This document shows positions 35,790 to 47,754 of a stretch of 64,000 bases of DNA, in pieces (the stretch's first letter is position 1; each line of letters begins with the position of its first letter). Origin of the DNA: Paragonimus westermani. Taxonomy: Eukaryota; Platyhelminthes; Trematoda; Plagiorchiida; Troglotrematidae. The notes under the pieces are model-generated. The model did no database searches. It was not told the DNA's origin and saw only the letters and a program-made list of their open reading frames with translations. Location: positions 93,140-157,139 of the forward strand of contig QNGE01000951.1 of assembly GCA_008508345.1 (NCBI GenBank), given 5' to 3'. Both the position numbers and the translations under genes were made by a program.

Positions 35790-36300
35790 CGCGTTCGGAA
35801 TGGTGGCAATCGGACTCGCAATGCTGTTACCCCCGGGGCTTCAGAACCGCTTGGGTAATTCTATCCAGTGTCATACAAAATTGCAGTCAGTGATTACTGA
35901 AAGTTTCACTTTTTCAAACAAACGTAATATCTAAATAGCTCTCTATACCCGAAGTTCTCAGTGAATGAATAATGTCCGGGTCAATTTGAGTAGGTATTTC
36001 AGCCTTCGTGTTACGCGTATGTCTGCAATAAATGACCATGAACTTTGTATTCCGAGTGTTGATTGGAAGTTCGGCTAGTTCCAGAGCTTTGGATGCGGCC
36101 ACAAGTTCAGCTGGGAGATTCGCCAGACTCTGCGGCAGGACGATGAGATAATCGGCTTGGGCAAACCCGTTGAACATAATGTCATGAAACTGGTAACAGA
36201 GATCCGGTCGTGATAGAGCTAACAACTAACCACTTATCGTGCTAGGTAACAGTGACAGTGAGTCACTCTGGCAGACACTGTCTTCTGACAGGGAGACGAA
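35790..36300 (-). pseudogene. R2-like non-LTR reverse transcriptase fragment
   Basis: The minus-strand frame 36225-35914 (103 codons) contains CYQFHDIMFNGFAQADYLIV, aligning with the palm of R2-type LINE RTs, where this region reads N-(A/G)-(L/F)-A-F-A-D-D-L. Here the second catalytic Asp is Tyr. LELAELPINTRNTKFMVI then matches the segment after it. Just upstream in another phase of the same strand, VCQSDSLSLLLPSTI corresponds to VRQGDPLSP-L-F. Downstream, after a stop, LDRITQAVLKPRG corresponds to the L-x-R-(I/V)-T-x-A-P-L-K-P block. Extreme decay and loss of the catalytic pair make it inactive. It could instead be a related NeSL-type RT. Confidence 0.62.
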
Positions 36301-38899
36301 GCCTTCGAAAGTAGCTGAAGCGGTTGGACAAGAATCAGCAATGTTGTGTGCTGGAGGTGGTAAAGCACCAACATTCTGGACGGGTCTGATCATCGACTAT
36401 TGACAATTCGAAATGAAGGTGTACCACGTATCAGCAAAAGCCGCACTAAAAATTACACACGGATGAACGGATGCTGGACAAGAGGTGCAGAGCATCGTCA
36501 CAATTAGTATAGTCTCCTGGAGACAGTTATCACGGTGGAGAAGTGCGAATTGGAGAGCAAACGGTTGCAAGCGCGTAGTCTAACGGTCGGCCAATATTTT
36601 GTGAAACAACGCACTAACACCTACGTTGAGGTATTGGACAACAAAGCGATAGAAGAGATCGACTTATTCCGTTCAAGGAAAACCGTGGTTTGACAGTAAT
36701 ATAAATGAATCCGATAAGCCTCTGTCCGCAAACAGCTTCATCAACAAGTTACCAAAGCATCTACCTCCATATGCCTGAAATGCTTGAGCAATATAATCAT
36801 ATTTGGTCTTGAGATGATGGTTCTGCTGATAATGGAAGCCAAAACCACTTGCCAGTCTATGGTGGATCAACACTCCTGGATAATTTCGAGCAAGCGGCTT
36901 GGGAAGTGAGACTGAAATTGGTGACGGGATTCACGTCCATTGGAACACGACGGAGTTTTCTCGTCAGTAGGTCTCAAGGTAGAAGTCGACTATTGTTAAA
37001 ACCGGGCAGCTCTTACGAATTTAATCTGCCCGATTATTTCGCAGTTGCGTTCGACCGGGTAGGCATACTATCTGTGTTGGCTGAGATCAACCTTGGCCCG
37101 AAATCTGCATTCACATTCGGCGTAGTCACGAACTGCAAGTGATCGGGTGCCTACTCCCTGTTCCACTCCCCCCATGCGCCGACAGACCAGCGTTAGATTT
37201 GCACACCTGTCAACATTCTCTTCAGGTCTACAGAAATATCTGCGGTACGACAGCAAATTATAATGCCTTGCTTACTTCACACCATATTCACCTAATCAAT
37301 AAATGGCAGATTTAATCGTTAAACTTTGACTGTGCGCCTAGTGCAAACCAAGGTTTAAAAAGGTTCGCATTCAGGTGACTGAGTGGTGTTCGGTTTACAT
37401 CAGGCAACTCCCTGCCGTATTTCGCCACCTATTTTCTATTTCGCCCATTGCTGATCACATTTCATGCGTTCAGTACTCCTGTTTGTTGAGGGTTATTCTC
37501 GGACCATGGACGATTGTTCGCAGATCAGTCAACAGTACACTGTCGCCCCCCACTTTCCTCTTGATAGGCTTGCCACAGGCCAGGGACGTGCGTTGGACGT
37601 GCAGCCGACATGCATGCTGCGATCGACTGAGACGTCCTCGCAGCTCCACAATGAATCAGTTTGGCACTGGCCTCTGAAGTTCAGCCAATCAGTTGACTGA
37701 TTGCATTATGGTTACCCCGTTTCGTCTAGGTCACTTGAACGTGGTTCTTAATGCGTCAACTGCTTGCCCCCCCCATGCTCATGAAAATGAAGATTGCGAC
37801 ACCGTTACGGAACGAGTGCATCGTCGTTGGGGCTGGGTGAACTGCATGAGCGTATCGTAGTAACGATATACATGTCAGATACCCTTCAAATATAAAGACC
37901 TAACCAATGGTAAAGTTATCACTGAGAGGGTGGGGGCGTGGGCCCCCTGTGTTCACTGGTAGTGTGAGACCGCGTACTATATTTGCCGACCAAGATGGGA
38001 GAGTTGCTGGGACGACTGGACGAACAGATGCATACCAGCAAACGGCTTCCTATTGAGGCCATTGCGCTGCGTTGTTCGCACCACTCAGTTTGGCTGAGAC
38101 GAGCATGCTAGGATCACAGCCAGGTGATGTTACCAGCTCCTGTATTTGTCGTTGACTCAACCAGAAAGTGAATTACAGTGGGTCGCGGTACCCCCCGGTT
38201 GTACAGTTCACTGGATGAACCTGACCAGTTGTGTTGGTAAAACCATTCGTCCTGAACTAAACCTTCATCACAGCAAACAGACAGGGATTACGCATCCAGG
38301 TGTGTCGTGGACGAGTTTTCAACTTGGATGGTTGTGCCGTGTTTTAAAGTGACTCAAATTGGGGAAGATCTTTAACTTCACCCAGACGATTGCTCACAGA
38401 TAACCACTCAACCCTGGCAGGCACAGGGATAAAAAATGAATGGCGACTGGAGGGTTTCTGATTCATACACAAAGCATGGATTATATGGTTAAATAAACAA
38501 TACTTGCCCCCTACGCTGTGGTCAGGAGCACATAAAAGTGGGCGTTCGATAAATGCTACCGATGAGGCTGGGTCACTGTGATAGGATAAAGCTGTTTCAC
38601 AGGTTTGACAGCTATGTGACCAACGTATCTCTAGGGTTTGAACGAACTATGTTCGACCATACGAAACCGGGTGACGTTGCCGGATTGTGCCTACTCGGTC
38701 ATGGACAAGATTCGACATTAAAACTTTCGTGGCGATGTGTTGGGGACCGGGTAGCCGATGTGAACTGCCGTTCACGTCTGTGTGTTGATCTCAATCGACC
38801 AAATGGGTCACGATTGATTATTCGGTGTTTTTACCGTTCAGTATGTGCATATCTCCTCACCATATGTCTGCACAGCGCTAATTAAATACGACTAAAGAG
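36301..38899. other. Unassigned stretch with several 70-110-codon frames
   Basis: The part at about 36.8-38.8 kb is somewhat richer in G+C than its neighbours and holds frames at 36849-37142 (97 codons), 37375-37677 (100), 37464-37700 (78) and 38553-38885 (110). None shows a domain I recognise. They may be unrecognised element sequence, a host exon, or chance. A GGGGGC/GCCCCC small hairpin lies near 37931-37946. Confidence 0.35.
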
Positions 38900-39480
38900 A
38901 TACACTTAAAGTCGAGGAATCTTCGCCATACTTCAGGGTAAGGGACCAAGACGTAATCTTTGATGACGTCCCCTCTACCTAGCAGGAATCGTCTAGATCC
39001 CGCGTCTTGTTGTGTCCTGACTGTGCCGGTCCCTGTACTTAGACGTCGAACCAGGTTCAAACACGGCAAATCGACCCGACAAAGTTACTAACGACTGCTT
39101 CTTCAAAAACCTCTTGTACGCTTGTCGTATTCTGGTTGACCAATCTCCGATAGTCTGCCAGTACACGTTTGATCATCCGCAGGTCTTCCCACAAGCCAAT
39201 CTCCTGACCGACTAGCACGCCTTGCACTTCCGGGAGTTGCCCCGCCGGTAGGAGTTGTTCAGTCACCTCGCGGATCGCTTTATCCATCTTCTATGCTGCC
39301 TGTAACTTTCTGGGATCCCTCTCCAGTTCAGTACGGCTAATTCCGACCACCTCCTTGTATACCTCATCCATAAGTTGCGCCCCGGAAAGCAAACAGGGAA
39401 AATAGTTCCATATTCCAGATGCAAAGCTAATTGTGAAGCAACACTGCTGTTGTTGTAACGCCAAATGAGCCAGCCTTTCT
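38900..39480 (-). pseudogene. CsRn1-like Gypsy integrase, C-terminal part (second copy)
   Basis: The minus-strand frame 39287-39057 contains VLVGQEIGLWEDLRMIKRVL followed by ADYRRLVNQNTTS, which aligns with the equivalent VDQEIGLWGDRRM region of the 26.7-kb copy. In the next frame FEPGSTSKYRDR aligns with FEPDSKVNYRDR. Below 39000 the DNA still follows the other copy through the GGATCTAG block to about 38900. Upstream (39290-39480) a degraded AYNNSSV...LEYGTIFPVCFPG segment resembles the end of the integrase core. No polypurine tract or LTR is evident beyond 38900. Truncated and frame-disrupted. Confidence 0.72.
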
Positions 39481-40185
39481 CGGGAGTTCTTCGCCGAATT
39501 AATTCATCCCAAGCGTTCGTCGTCAGTCTCTACGTGGAAACATCTCTAACATGCAGGCCAGCCGCTTCCGCTCAGACTGTCCGTGGACCCAATTCGGGGC
39601 AATGCGGAGGCACCAAAGAACAGCGTTCTTCCAAAGTGGGGGTTCAAACGAAAGTCCTGTAAAGGGAAACAACATGAACAAGCGTGATCCAAAGGCCCAG
39701 AGAGTCATGCACACTACTTACACAAACGAAAGCTAACACGGCACCCACAACACAGCACACCCCGTTACACAACCCAAATTCAATCCGTGCGCGATCGCTG
39801 GTTCCGGTTGCGCGTTACACATCGGCTCCCAAGCGTAATAAGGCTGCTGGTCCAAATGACCTCGTACCGGCACTTTTCAAAGAAGGGGGAGGGGCTTTAG
39901 CAAAGGCTTTGACTCATTTGTTTCAACTTGTGTGGACGACGGAAACTGTCCCCTCAAGTTGGGGTCACTCGATAATAGTTCCTATATTCAAGAAAGGTAT
40001 AAGGGGCTTTTGTGAAAACCACAGAGGAATTAGTTTGACCCCAGTCATTTCTAGGGTTCTAGCATCTATTATACTTCGCCGACTCACTGCTGCTCGGGAG
40101 GTAAACATTAGGGAAGAACAGGCAGGGTTTCGCCCCGGGCGGGGATGTGTAGATCACATTTTCACTCTTCGTCAAATTCTGGAGC

Positions 40186-40226
40186 NNNNNNNNNNNNNNN
40201 NNNNNNNNNNNNNNNNNNNNNNNNNN
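40186..40226. other. Assembly gap (41 N) inside RTE-A
   Basis: Forty-one N residues. The protein to the left stops after the third RT motif and the protein to the right is the extreme C-terminus, so the intact element would need several hundred codons between them. Either the real gap is far longer than 41 bases or an internal deletion was assembled across it. The apparent continuous 216-codon frame is partly an artefact of the gap length. Confidence 0.9.
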
Positions 40227-40602
40227 CCTCGCGACTCACAGAGTCGGTGGTTGGAGACTCTAGGTGAGATGGCGGCTAATCGAGCTCAGTGGCGTGAGTG
40301 TTGTCGTTGTTTGGCCGAGTTGTCTGTGAAGTGAGTGCATTTAATGACGCGGGGCAGTGGAAGCCGTAAGGAAGCTGTCTCGCTGATGACGCCTTACTCT
40401 CACTTGCAGGTCGGTTGTTTGTTTGCAAGGTGTAGGCACTTCGATGCTGAATGTTTGAATATGGACGTAGTCATTTCCAGTAGTTAAGTCCTATCGCGTC
40501 CCCTTTTTTCCTCTCTCTCTCTCTTCTTATACAAGGTTTGCTTTTTCTTCATGGTTGTGTGGCAGTTAAGCATTGGTGTGAACCACTGATGTATTGCTGT
40601 CT

Positions 40603-40603
40603 A

Positions 40604-40635
<32 letters not shown>

Positions 40636-40648
40636 ATGATGATGATGA
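40603..40648 (+). repeat. CTG/GTT/GAT trinucleotide tail of RTE-A
   Basis: Runs of CTG, GTT and then GATGATGATGA close the 3' untranslated region of the RTE-A copy, in the same position as the pure GAT tail at 31191-31230. Imperfect repeat units suggest an older insertion than the 31-kb copy, or a different tail template. Confidence 0.75.
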
Positions 40649-40660
40649 CTCGATTGAAAT

Positions 40661-42371
40661 ACCCAATAATATTACTATCCTGCTTCAGTATAACACTGAT
40701 TTCTACATCACTTGCATCTGTTGTCACACGGAAACTGTCCAGTCACCGGTAATTCTGGGGTCAGTTGTTGGATTTGACAGACCCCTGATTGGCCCTTTCT
40801 GAACAATGAAACTGACAATTCTTCTTCAGAATTTCGTATAATGGGCTTGCGAGGTTATTGAAGTTTTGATGAACTGGGTGTGGAACACAGCGTCATCAAG
40901 AAACTGTCTCAACGTCCTCTTCGATGTTCGGACCGGAATAATTTCGACTGTCATCACTTTCTCGGGCAGTAGTTGGAGCTCACCCTAAGTGACCCTGTGG
41001 CCAATTAGTACCACCGTTTGTTTCGCCAGTTGCGACTTTGGACTAATGATCCCTGGGCCATCTTACTCAGTCTTCTGCAACACCGCTGAAACGCTTATCG
41101 TATGTTCTGTTCCAGTCGTGCTGTAGATGACGATAAAATTTTCATAGAAAACAGTGTCGTGCAATCCGTTCGGCATTTTAGGCACACGTATTCTGAACGC
41201 AAAAAGGGCAGCTGACAGTCGAAACTGCATACGTTTGAAGTAATGCTGAATTTTTCTTACCGTGTGAGCTGGTTTTATTTCGGTGTGATTACCTGCCAAT
41301 ATCCACAACGCAAATCCAACACTGTCAATATCTTAATGTGCTTTAACTCATCAGAACTTTCCGAGGCCGATGTAAAGGAAGCGACCCTACTGACAGTAAC
41401 TTCCGTGAACCGACTGAAGTGGCCAGAAGCTGGAACATCTCTCTGAGCTCCATCGCAAACAGAACGAGAGAATTAAGAGAACTACTCGCCTCCTTGATGT
41501 TTTCTTTTTTCAAGACGTCATTCATTTGTCGCTCATTTTCCGGCTACAGGTATACTGGAATTTTTTCTGACCAAACGGCCGAAGTCAATTCAGCTCGGTG
41601 GGGATTTCACGTTCAATAAAGTTATAGTAGCCGTATGGATCCTTATCCTTAATGGACGATTCTCGGGATTTGCGTTGTTTCATTTAGCAATCCTTCGCCA
41701 CAGGTCGGTATTGATATAGATTCGACGACTTCAATTTGTTTAAGCTGATGTTTGATCCTTGTCACTTATAGAACCACACCATGAGTCCCTACACATATAT
41801 CGTGTTTCAAATCAGTCGCGTTTTCTGGAGCATAAAGGAAATTCGTTCCCAGCGCAATCTGACATGCATTGGGACAAACGAAGAGAGGGTGTTTGATTAG
41901 ATGATCACCGACTGGAACATCGTACTATGGCATTGGGTTTGAGAGTGAATCCGCCCACTGTTCAAACTGCCATTGCACCCGATTGAATGATCTCCCTGGC
42001 TTTGGCCCAACCAACCCAAACAACACTCTCAATCAGAACTGCCGTCACAACGATCGTACCTATTATCATGTTTCTATTCGCAAACGGTAAACATCAGCGG
42101 AACATTTAGTTAAGTGCCATTTTTACCCCTCAGTGGATAGAGTATCTATCAGTGTTCAGAGCTTTCGCATTTGCAATATACTTTCGCACAATCTTCCTTC
42201 TTCTTCGTCATCTTTAAAATCAACACGTCCTGAATAGGCTTTTCCATTGCGTTCCATCGGTCGTCCAATTCTCTTGGTACGTTTGCTTCCAACTATCTGA
42301 TTGACAGAGAGTTTTCCGCCCTCAGTTGACGAGTCACATCAGTCAGTACGTCAAACGTCATCAGACGTACG
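40661..42371. other. Unassigned stretch
   Basis: Short frames only (81 codons or fewer). No motif or shared repeat is recognised. Confidence 0.4.
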
Positions 42372-42947
42372 ATGAGGGCGATCCTGAGCTGTTCACAGAC
42401 TGTCTGTGGCATTATGTTCATAATCAATGATCAGTCAACATGTGTGGCTCCGAACCCCTGTTCAGCGCTGGCAGGACTGTTAAAAACTGTGTCCTTCACT
42501 ACACGCTCCAAGCTGGGAACTCATAAATCATCGCACTATCTCTCCAAACCCATCAATCAGCATACCCGTGGCTGCCCACTCAAGCCTCGAGGGGCCTTAT
42601 GGTGCCGCCCTTGTTCTGCCTTGGGCAACAGCTTCAAGGCTGCCAACTCCACTCGGTTAGCCTTGAATCCAAGCACATCCTTGAAGTCCTCAAAATCCTT
42701 TAGGATACTCTGGACGTTTCTAACCTCGAATATCTGCTGTCACGTGATCTTCATCGCCGATCCGGACCAAGTCACCAACTGCTGTGATCTAAAAAAATGG
42801 GACATATACTTCAACGTCACTTCGAACGTAAGCGCTCAATTATCACAGTTGTTAATGTTCCTTTCATTCATGGAAAAAGCATTTGCTGCTGCGGTGCACT
42901 CCATGGCACTCTTAGACTTTTCATTGATTACTGCAATACCTAAATAA
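42372..42947 (+). CDS. Unassigned 191-codon open frame
   Basis: An uninterrupted plus-strand frame of 191 codons starting with ATG, one of the longest in the window, followed by another 100-codon frame at 42962-43264 in a different phase. The predicted protein is rich in Ser, Leu, Ala and Cys, with no signal peptide, transmembrane pattern or domain I recognise. A rough expectation for random sequence of this composition is that about one frame this long could occur by chance in 64 kb. The opposite strand also reads with few stops over 42150-42850 and gives hydrophilic, Lys/Glu-rich stretches such as ILKDFEDFKDVLGFKANRVE, so a decayed minus-strand gene is an alternative. No function is assigned. 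Confidence 0.2.
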   Translation: MRAILSCSQTVCGIMFIINDQSTCVAPNPCSALAGLLKTVSFTTRSKLGTHKSSHYLSKPINQHTRGCPLKPRGALWCRPCSALGNSFKAANSTRLALNPSTSLKSSKSFRILWTFLTSNICCHVIFIADPDQVTNCCDLKKWDIYFNVTSNVSAQLSQLLMFLSFMEKAFAAAVHSMALLDFSLITAIPK

Positions 42948-45900
42948 TTTTCTCCATCCGAATGCTCCACTGTGTTCTATCGTTGACATGTCACAAGAAG
43001 CACTCTCCTGGGAACAATATTCGTAAAGGCTTTCAAGGTGTTGTAGACAGCTCCATTCCTGTTACTGCAGTCAGAGTCTTATTATCGGACCTCATTCACG
43101 CCCGAAATTCTCACCTGAACTCACTGGGTGACTTACGCTTGGGTTCATTTTCTTGTATGCAAGGCAGACGGAGCACAGGATTACTCGTTTCTGTCACCAA
43201 GTTGAGTGGAAAACTGGTCTCATTGATCGCTTTACAAATGGAAAGAAGACGGTCTCAGAAGTAAGAAAGGAAGAATGAATATGAGGAAGAACGTTGCCGG
43301 GGGACTATAACAACACTGACCAACCAAACCTAGTGAAGTAGCCTATTAATAATAAGACCAAAAATCATAAGCAAGCAAACTAGTGACTAAAAAGTGGTAG
43401 ATGGACACAAAGACAGTCATGTACATTCTGTTGCATGTGGGGAAGTGTTCGGAAGATGACTGAAAGAACAGTAATGCCCGGTGACTCTTGCGTATTTGCT
43501 TATCAGATAGAGTTTGGAACATCCGAACCGAGTCAGCCGTAACTAATACTTTAGGCGTTGCGCTTCAGAGCAGACAGACTCGAACGAGAGGTTAGACAAT
43601 ACGCTGCTAACTTGAAATTTGTTGGAACGACCCTTTATTGATACAACCCAGGATAATGGAGGGATGTTAGCAAATAGATGGCCAGCTGTGAAGAGTGTTT
43701 TAGGAGGTTTGTTAAGTGTCCCTTCAGTTTACTGCAGTTTACTGAAATAGGACTTGCCGCCATCATTCATGCCGGGTAAATGCTTTTTCCAGATTCCGGT
43801 ATAATCCATAGGAAGTCATCAGGCTTTTACAATTGCACAGGGTAATTGTGATTTACATACAAGGATTGTAACAAAACGAGTGGGTCAGTTGAGATCACAG
43901 AAGTGGTGCGGATTACAATCCACTGGTGAGTGCTTTTGAGGGTCACACGTGAATTCCACGAAACACGCGCTTGTCGGTGTCAAGGGGTTCACGCTTGCTG
44001 GGGTTTCAGGTGGCTGCGAATTTCAGTGACTTATGTGACTGGTTATAATTTTGCTATATAAATCGCACTTGCCTATGTAATCTCAAAAACTCGATTGGAG
44101 TGACCAAAAACAGCTGTTAGAAAAAGTGACTTCTTGTGAGTAAGAGTTCATTCAGAATTTCATAGGTGTCTGTTGTATCTGTATTCGAGCCCCATCCGCT
44201 ACATGCCTTACGGATAATAACAACGGTAGTGAGAACAATCAACTCAGTAGAAGTGCACACTGTATTGTCGCACTTACAGGCATTCGGGCCATATTAAAGC
44301 GTATGGACGAGTGAGCCGTTGGTCGTCGAAGCCGTGACCAATCAGAATGCACTTCGAGTCTTGCACGAGTGTGGGTCACACAGGCGGCCTTGAGGTATAT
44401 ACGACAGTGTATTGGTGACTTGTCAATGTGCGCCTTCAGTAGATGTTTTGTTTTATTTTGGTGTGCCCTACGAAACTGTAAGTTTGGTTCTAATGTGAAA
44501 GCACACACTGTGATGAAAGCTACGCAGAAAAGTTTTCTGTCGGCTTTTTCTAAGAGCGTTTAAACCATTTTTGCTTCTTTTGTTGTGACTATGCAACTCA
44601 TAGACAGATCTAACTAGTTTATCATTGTGATTGTCAGATATTTTCTATGTTCTGAAAAAATATCCTGCTGATCGTCCAGATAACAATCACTACAGTTTAC
44701 ACGATAGATGTATGTGACTTCGTGTTTAACAGACCGCCTACATTTACTAGAAATTAACTTTGTAAGCGGGCATTGACCTTCGCTTTGAAATTATATCGAG
44801 CAGGGCAGTCTTCGATCTTTCGAGCTGCAGTCTCACGAAGCCTGTTCAGGTTTTCACAGCAACATAAAATGACTACAGTTTGTTGGAAGCTTTAGTAAAC
44901 TTTAGCTGAACCCAAGCGCCTTAAACAGTCAATAAGTCCGTCATGGCTTTGTTCCCTAAAAAACCATACTACGTTCGATTATGGAGCAATCGTACAAGCC
45001 CTTTACCACACTGACTACATATGAAATAAAGCTTGTCGTTATGTATATTATAAGACAAGAGTGTTCTTAACTATTTTCTGGGCCTTCGGTAGGTGGTCAA
45101 CTGACAGTAAATGACTGAACATTGTTGTTACAGGTTCAACTATCTTGGTGGCCTAGGCAGGATGGTTTACGTGACAGCTTGGTTAACTTGTAGACAATTC
45201 AGAATAAAGTCCGGTCAAATGACATAAATCAACCTCAATTCGACATGCACGAGTAATATTCCTTTTGTATATTTGCGCATAATATTTACGTTGTCAGTTT
45301 TCAATTAGCTTCAGCCATGTTGGCTGTGAGCTAACTTTGTTATTGTGCTTCGCAGCCCTCAGTCAATTAACTCATGTATTTGGAAAATAATGCACATTCA
45401 GAATGGTTTGATTGCCAGCCGCTTACAAAGAACACTCGACACATCATTCACTTACTCGTCGGTTTGGGTGAAGTTGGGTAATATCGGTTCTGTCTGCAAC
45501 ACTTTACACGTGCGCTTTAATTGGATACATATTCTCCAAAGGAAATGCTACTGAAATACAATCTTACTGCAGGAAGTTTATTTGGGTTGTCAAACATCTG
45601 TGAGACAGTCGACTGGAAGCTTTCGGAGGATTAATTTCGAAGCACTTCTGGATGAGCTGTCTGTCAACAGATTTGCGCGTTTGCGCATTGCCTTCCTAAC
45701 GTGTTGACATCCGGGTTTCTAAATACATCGGATGCTCAAGGTTATGCATCACCACCTTCATTTTTGCTGAGGGTTGTCACTTGACTGGGAAATAGCTACA
45801 AGCTCATCCTCTGCATATGAGGACGATCACGTTGGTGTTACAGTCGATCGCCACACATTTCAACACCTCTGCTGAAGGCTTACCATCTGAATGGTCAACC

Positions 45901-47059
45901 CATGAATGAACTTTTGACCCAGCAACACTTCGTTTGTGGCGGTCTGATGAGGAAGTCTTGATGGCAGTTTATTTCACGTTCTCTTCCTATTCTCTGAATA
46001 GGAGCTGACAGAATTGCCGATATGACAATCAGTAGCCAGTTGTCAATACGAGTGTTACTGACAAAAATTGGCTTTAAGCCAACTGTATCAAACCGCAGTT
46101 ATCAGAATTTTTACGCGTATAAACGTGACGGTACTGAATATATCTATTGCTTAAGCAGACCTGGTGGGTAAATCGAGTTACACAAACACCAGCCAATGCA
46201 CGTCATGTGATTGAAATCCTTAGCAATCCATATTCAAACGAGCACTTGCATGTCGTTTGACATACAATCCAGTAAACACGAACAACCGGGATGCGCAAAT
46301 CGGGACTGTGAGTATGTGTATTATCAAAATACCTTTGTGAACTTCTAATTTACGGCGTTCCGTTTTGTAAAGTAAGTGGAACTTTCAAACGGTAAGGTCT
46401 ACGTTAGTGGTCATGTGATCTAAACAACTGACCGCAGTGTCCACGCTACCAAACAATGTCTGTGTTACTTCAACCTGTATCCCAGGGAGTTATGTGCACT
46501 TTCAGATCGGGAATGAGTGTGATAGTTGTCACTCTGACTTGGAATAGCGAGCTTTTTCGGTTAGACACTATCTGAAGTCAGTGATCAGCATGTCATGACA
46601 ACAGTTTTGCTAATAGAAATGCACTTTTCAAAACAAGATACTAACTGATCTATAGGGCTGAAGAAATGAGTGACAGCGAGTTGACTAGAATATTATACAG
46701 ATCCAAAACGGCTTTGGACAAACTTCTGGCATAAGTTACTTGTGTCCAACGTGCTCACCGTCTCCTTGTTGAAGATGTCCTAGCGTTATGTTCATCATCT
46801 ACCAGTCCGAGGCGGCCAACACATTCTCGGCTGCATTCATCACATCTTGTAGTCACGTCACCACCACTTATAACACTTATAGTTCTTTTGCTCACTGCAT
46901 GCTTCAGTTGTTCGTTAAACCTTTAGACGTCAGCTCGGATATTATTTCACCAGACCCTCCAGTACAAGATAAAGCCTTCCCAAGACCTGAACTCAATATT
47001 ACAACGAGTGCATAATTGGATGACATCTTGATACTGGTATGTTCGCCAAGCTTGGCATT
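42948..47059. other. Unassigned stretch
   Basis: About 4 kb with frames of 64-100 codons and no recognised motif. Near 44320-44400 a CCAAT-type GACCAATCAG and a TATATAC lie about 60 bp apart, which could be chance. No repeats shared with the rest of the window were noticed. Confidence 0.35.
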
Positions 47060-47700
47060 TAGGTTGCAAGCATTTCATCACCAAGCGAGGTGGCATTATC
47101 AGTGCGTAAGTATTTCAGGGTGCAGTTTTGAGTTTTGGATAACACCATGTTAAGGCAGTTTCTGATCGCTTGGATTTAGCCTACCATGTTTTATTTTCCC
47201 ATACACCAACTGCATCAGATTCCGTTTGTCAGTCATTCTACGGACGTGTCCCAGCCAACGAGTTTGACTGGGCATCAAGATGAGTCTAAGTCCGCCCTAG
47301 TTTGCTTACCGAACTACCGCAGTGTCCGAAGCCAGGTCCGACCACTGAATACCCAATATTCGTTTTAGAACTTGTAGTTGAACGCTGCTCAGACATCACA
47401 CGCGCCATTGATAGAGTGTCCGCGTTGAACTCTGGTATAATAAGACGAACAGCGCTGTGAGGTGGTAGACAAGCAGCCTCACTTTCGCGTTCAGACTGAT
47501 TTTTCTAGATACATCTTCCTTCATTGCACGGGCTCGCAACTCGCGGCACATAAAAATCGGTCGATGAATTGCTACCCAAGTAGCAGAAATCTTTGCAGCT
47601 ATCCAAAATGTCATCATTGATGAGGATTCCGGTTGCCAACACGTGGCCATTAATTTGTAGCCCTCGTCTCGCCCTCTCACGCGTCCTGTCACTTGACAAG
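47060..47700 (-). pseudogene. Second RTE-like LINE lineage (RTE-B), RT C-terminal domain
   Basis: Reading the minus strand from 47700 downward, GLQINGHVLA and ILINDDILDS lead into CKDFCYLGSNSSTD, the YLG motif after the RT palm. In another phase KISLNAKVRLLVYHL and LLYQSSTRTLYQW follow, equivalent to the T-K-x-x-(V/I)-Y...LLYGSETW block. Then LQVLKRILGIQWSDLASDTA appears, and LMPSQTRWLGHVRRMTDKRN followed by LVYGKIKHGR, typical of the C-terminal domain of RTE/BovB-like proteins. Several stops and frame changes occur. The wording of these motifs differs from RTE-A, so this is a separate family. The catalytic palm would lie above 47700 but is not recognisable there. Confidence 0.72.
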
Positions 47701-47754
47701 CTAACTAGTCTAAGCGACGCTCATTGCCCCAACCTGCATATGCCCGTTCACNGC

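Larger units (their letters stand above)
39740..40660 (+). mobile_element. RTE-A LINE, RT start and 3' end, interrupted by an assembly gap
   Basis: The best-preserved RTE-A protein in the window. The frame from 39684 is open to the gap and reads KRNKAAGPNDLVPALFKEGG (from about 39830), then VWTTETVPSSWGHSIIVPIF, CENHRGISLTPVISRVLASI and EEQAGFRPGRGCVDHIFTLR. These are the first RT motifs, in the same frame throughout. After 41 N bases the frame continues with the element's last codons (SRWLETLGEMAANRAQWREC and CRCLAELSVK), stopping at 40332-40334. The catalytic YADD region, thumb and most of the C-terminal domain are missing between the two sides. A 3' untranslated region and a CTG/GAT-repeat tail follow (to about 40650). 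The left end is truncated. Confidence 0.88.

Noticed and set aside
44320..44400. CCAAT-like and TATA-like boxes suggesting a host promoter
   Set aside because: Such short words are common by chance in AT-rich DNA and no downstream exon is recognised.
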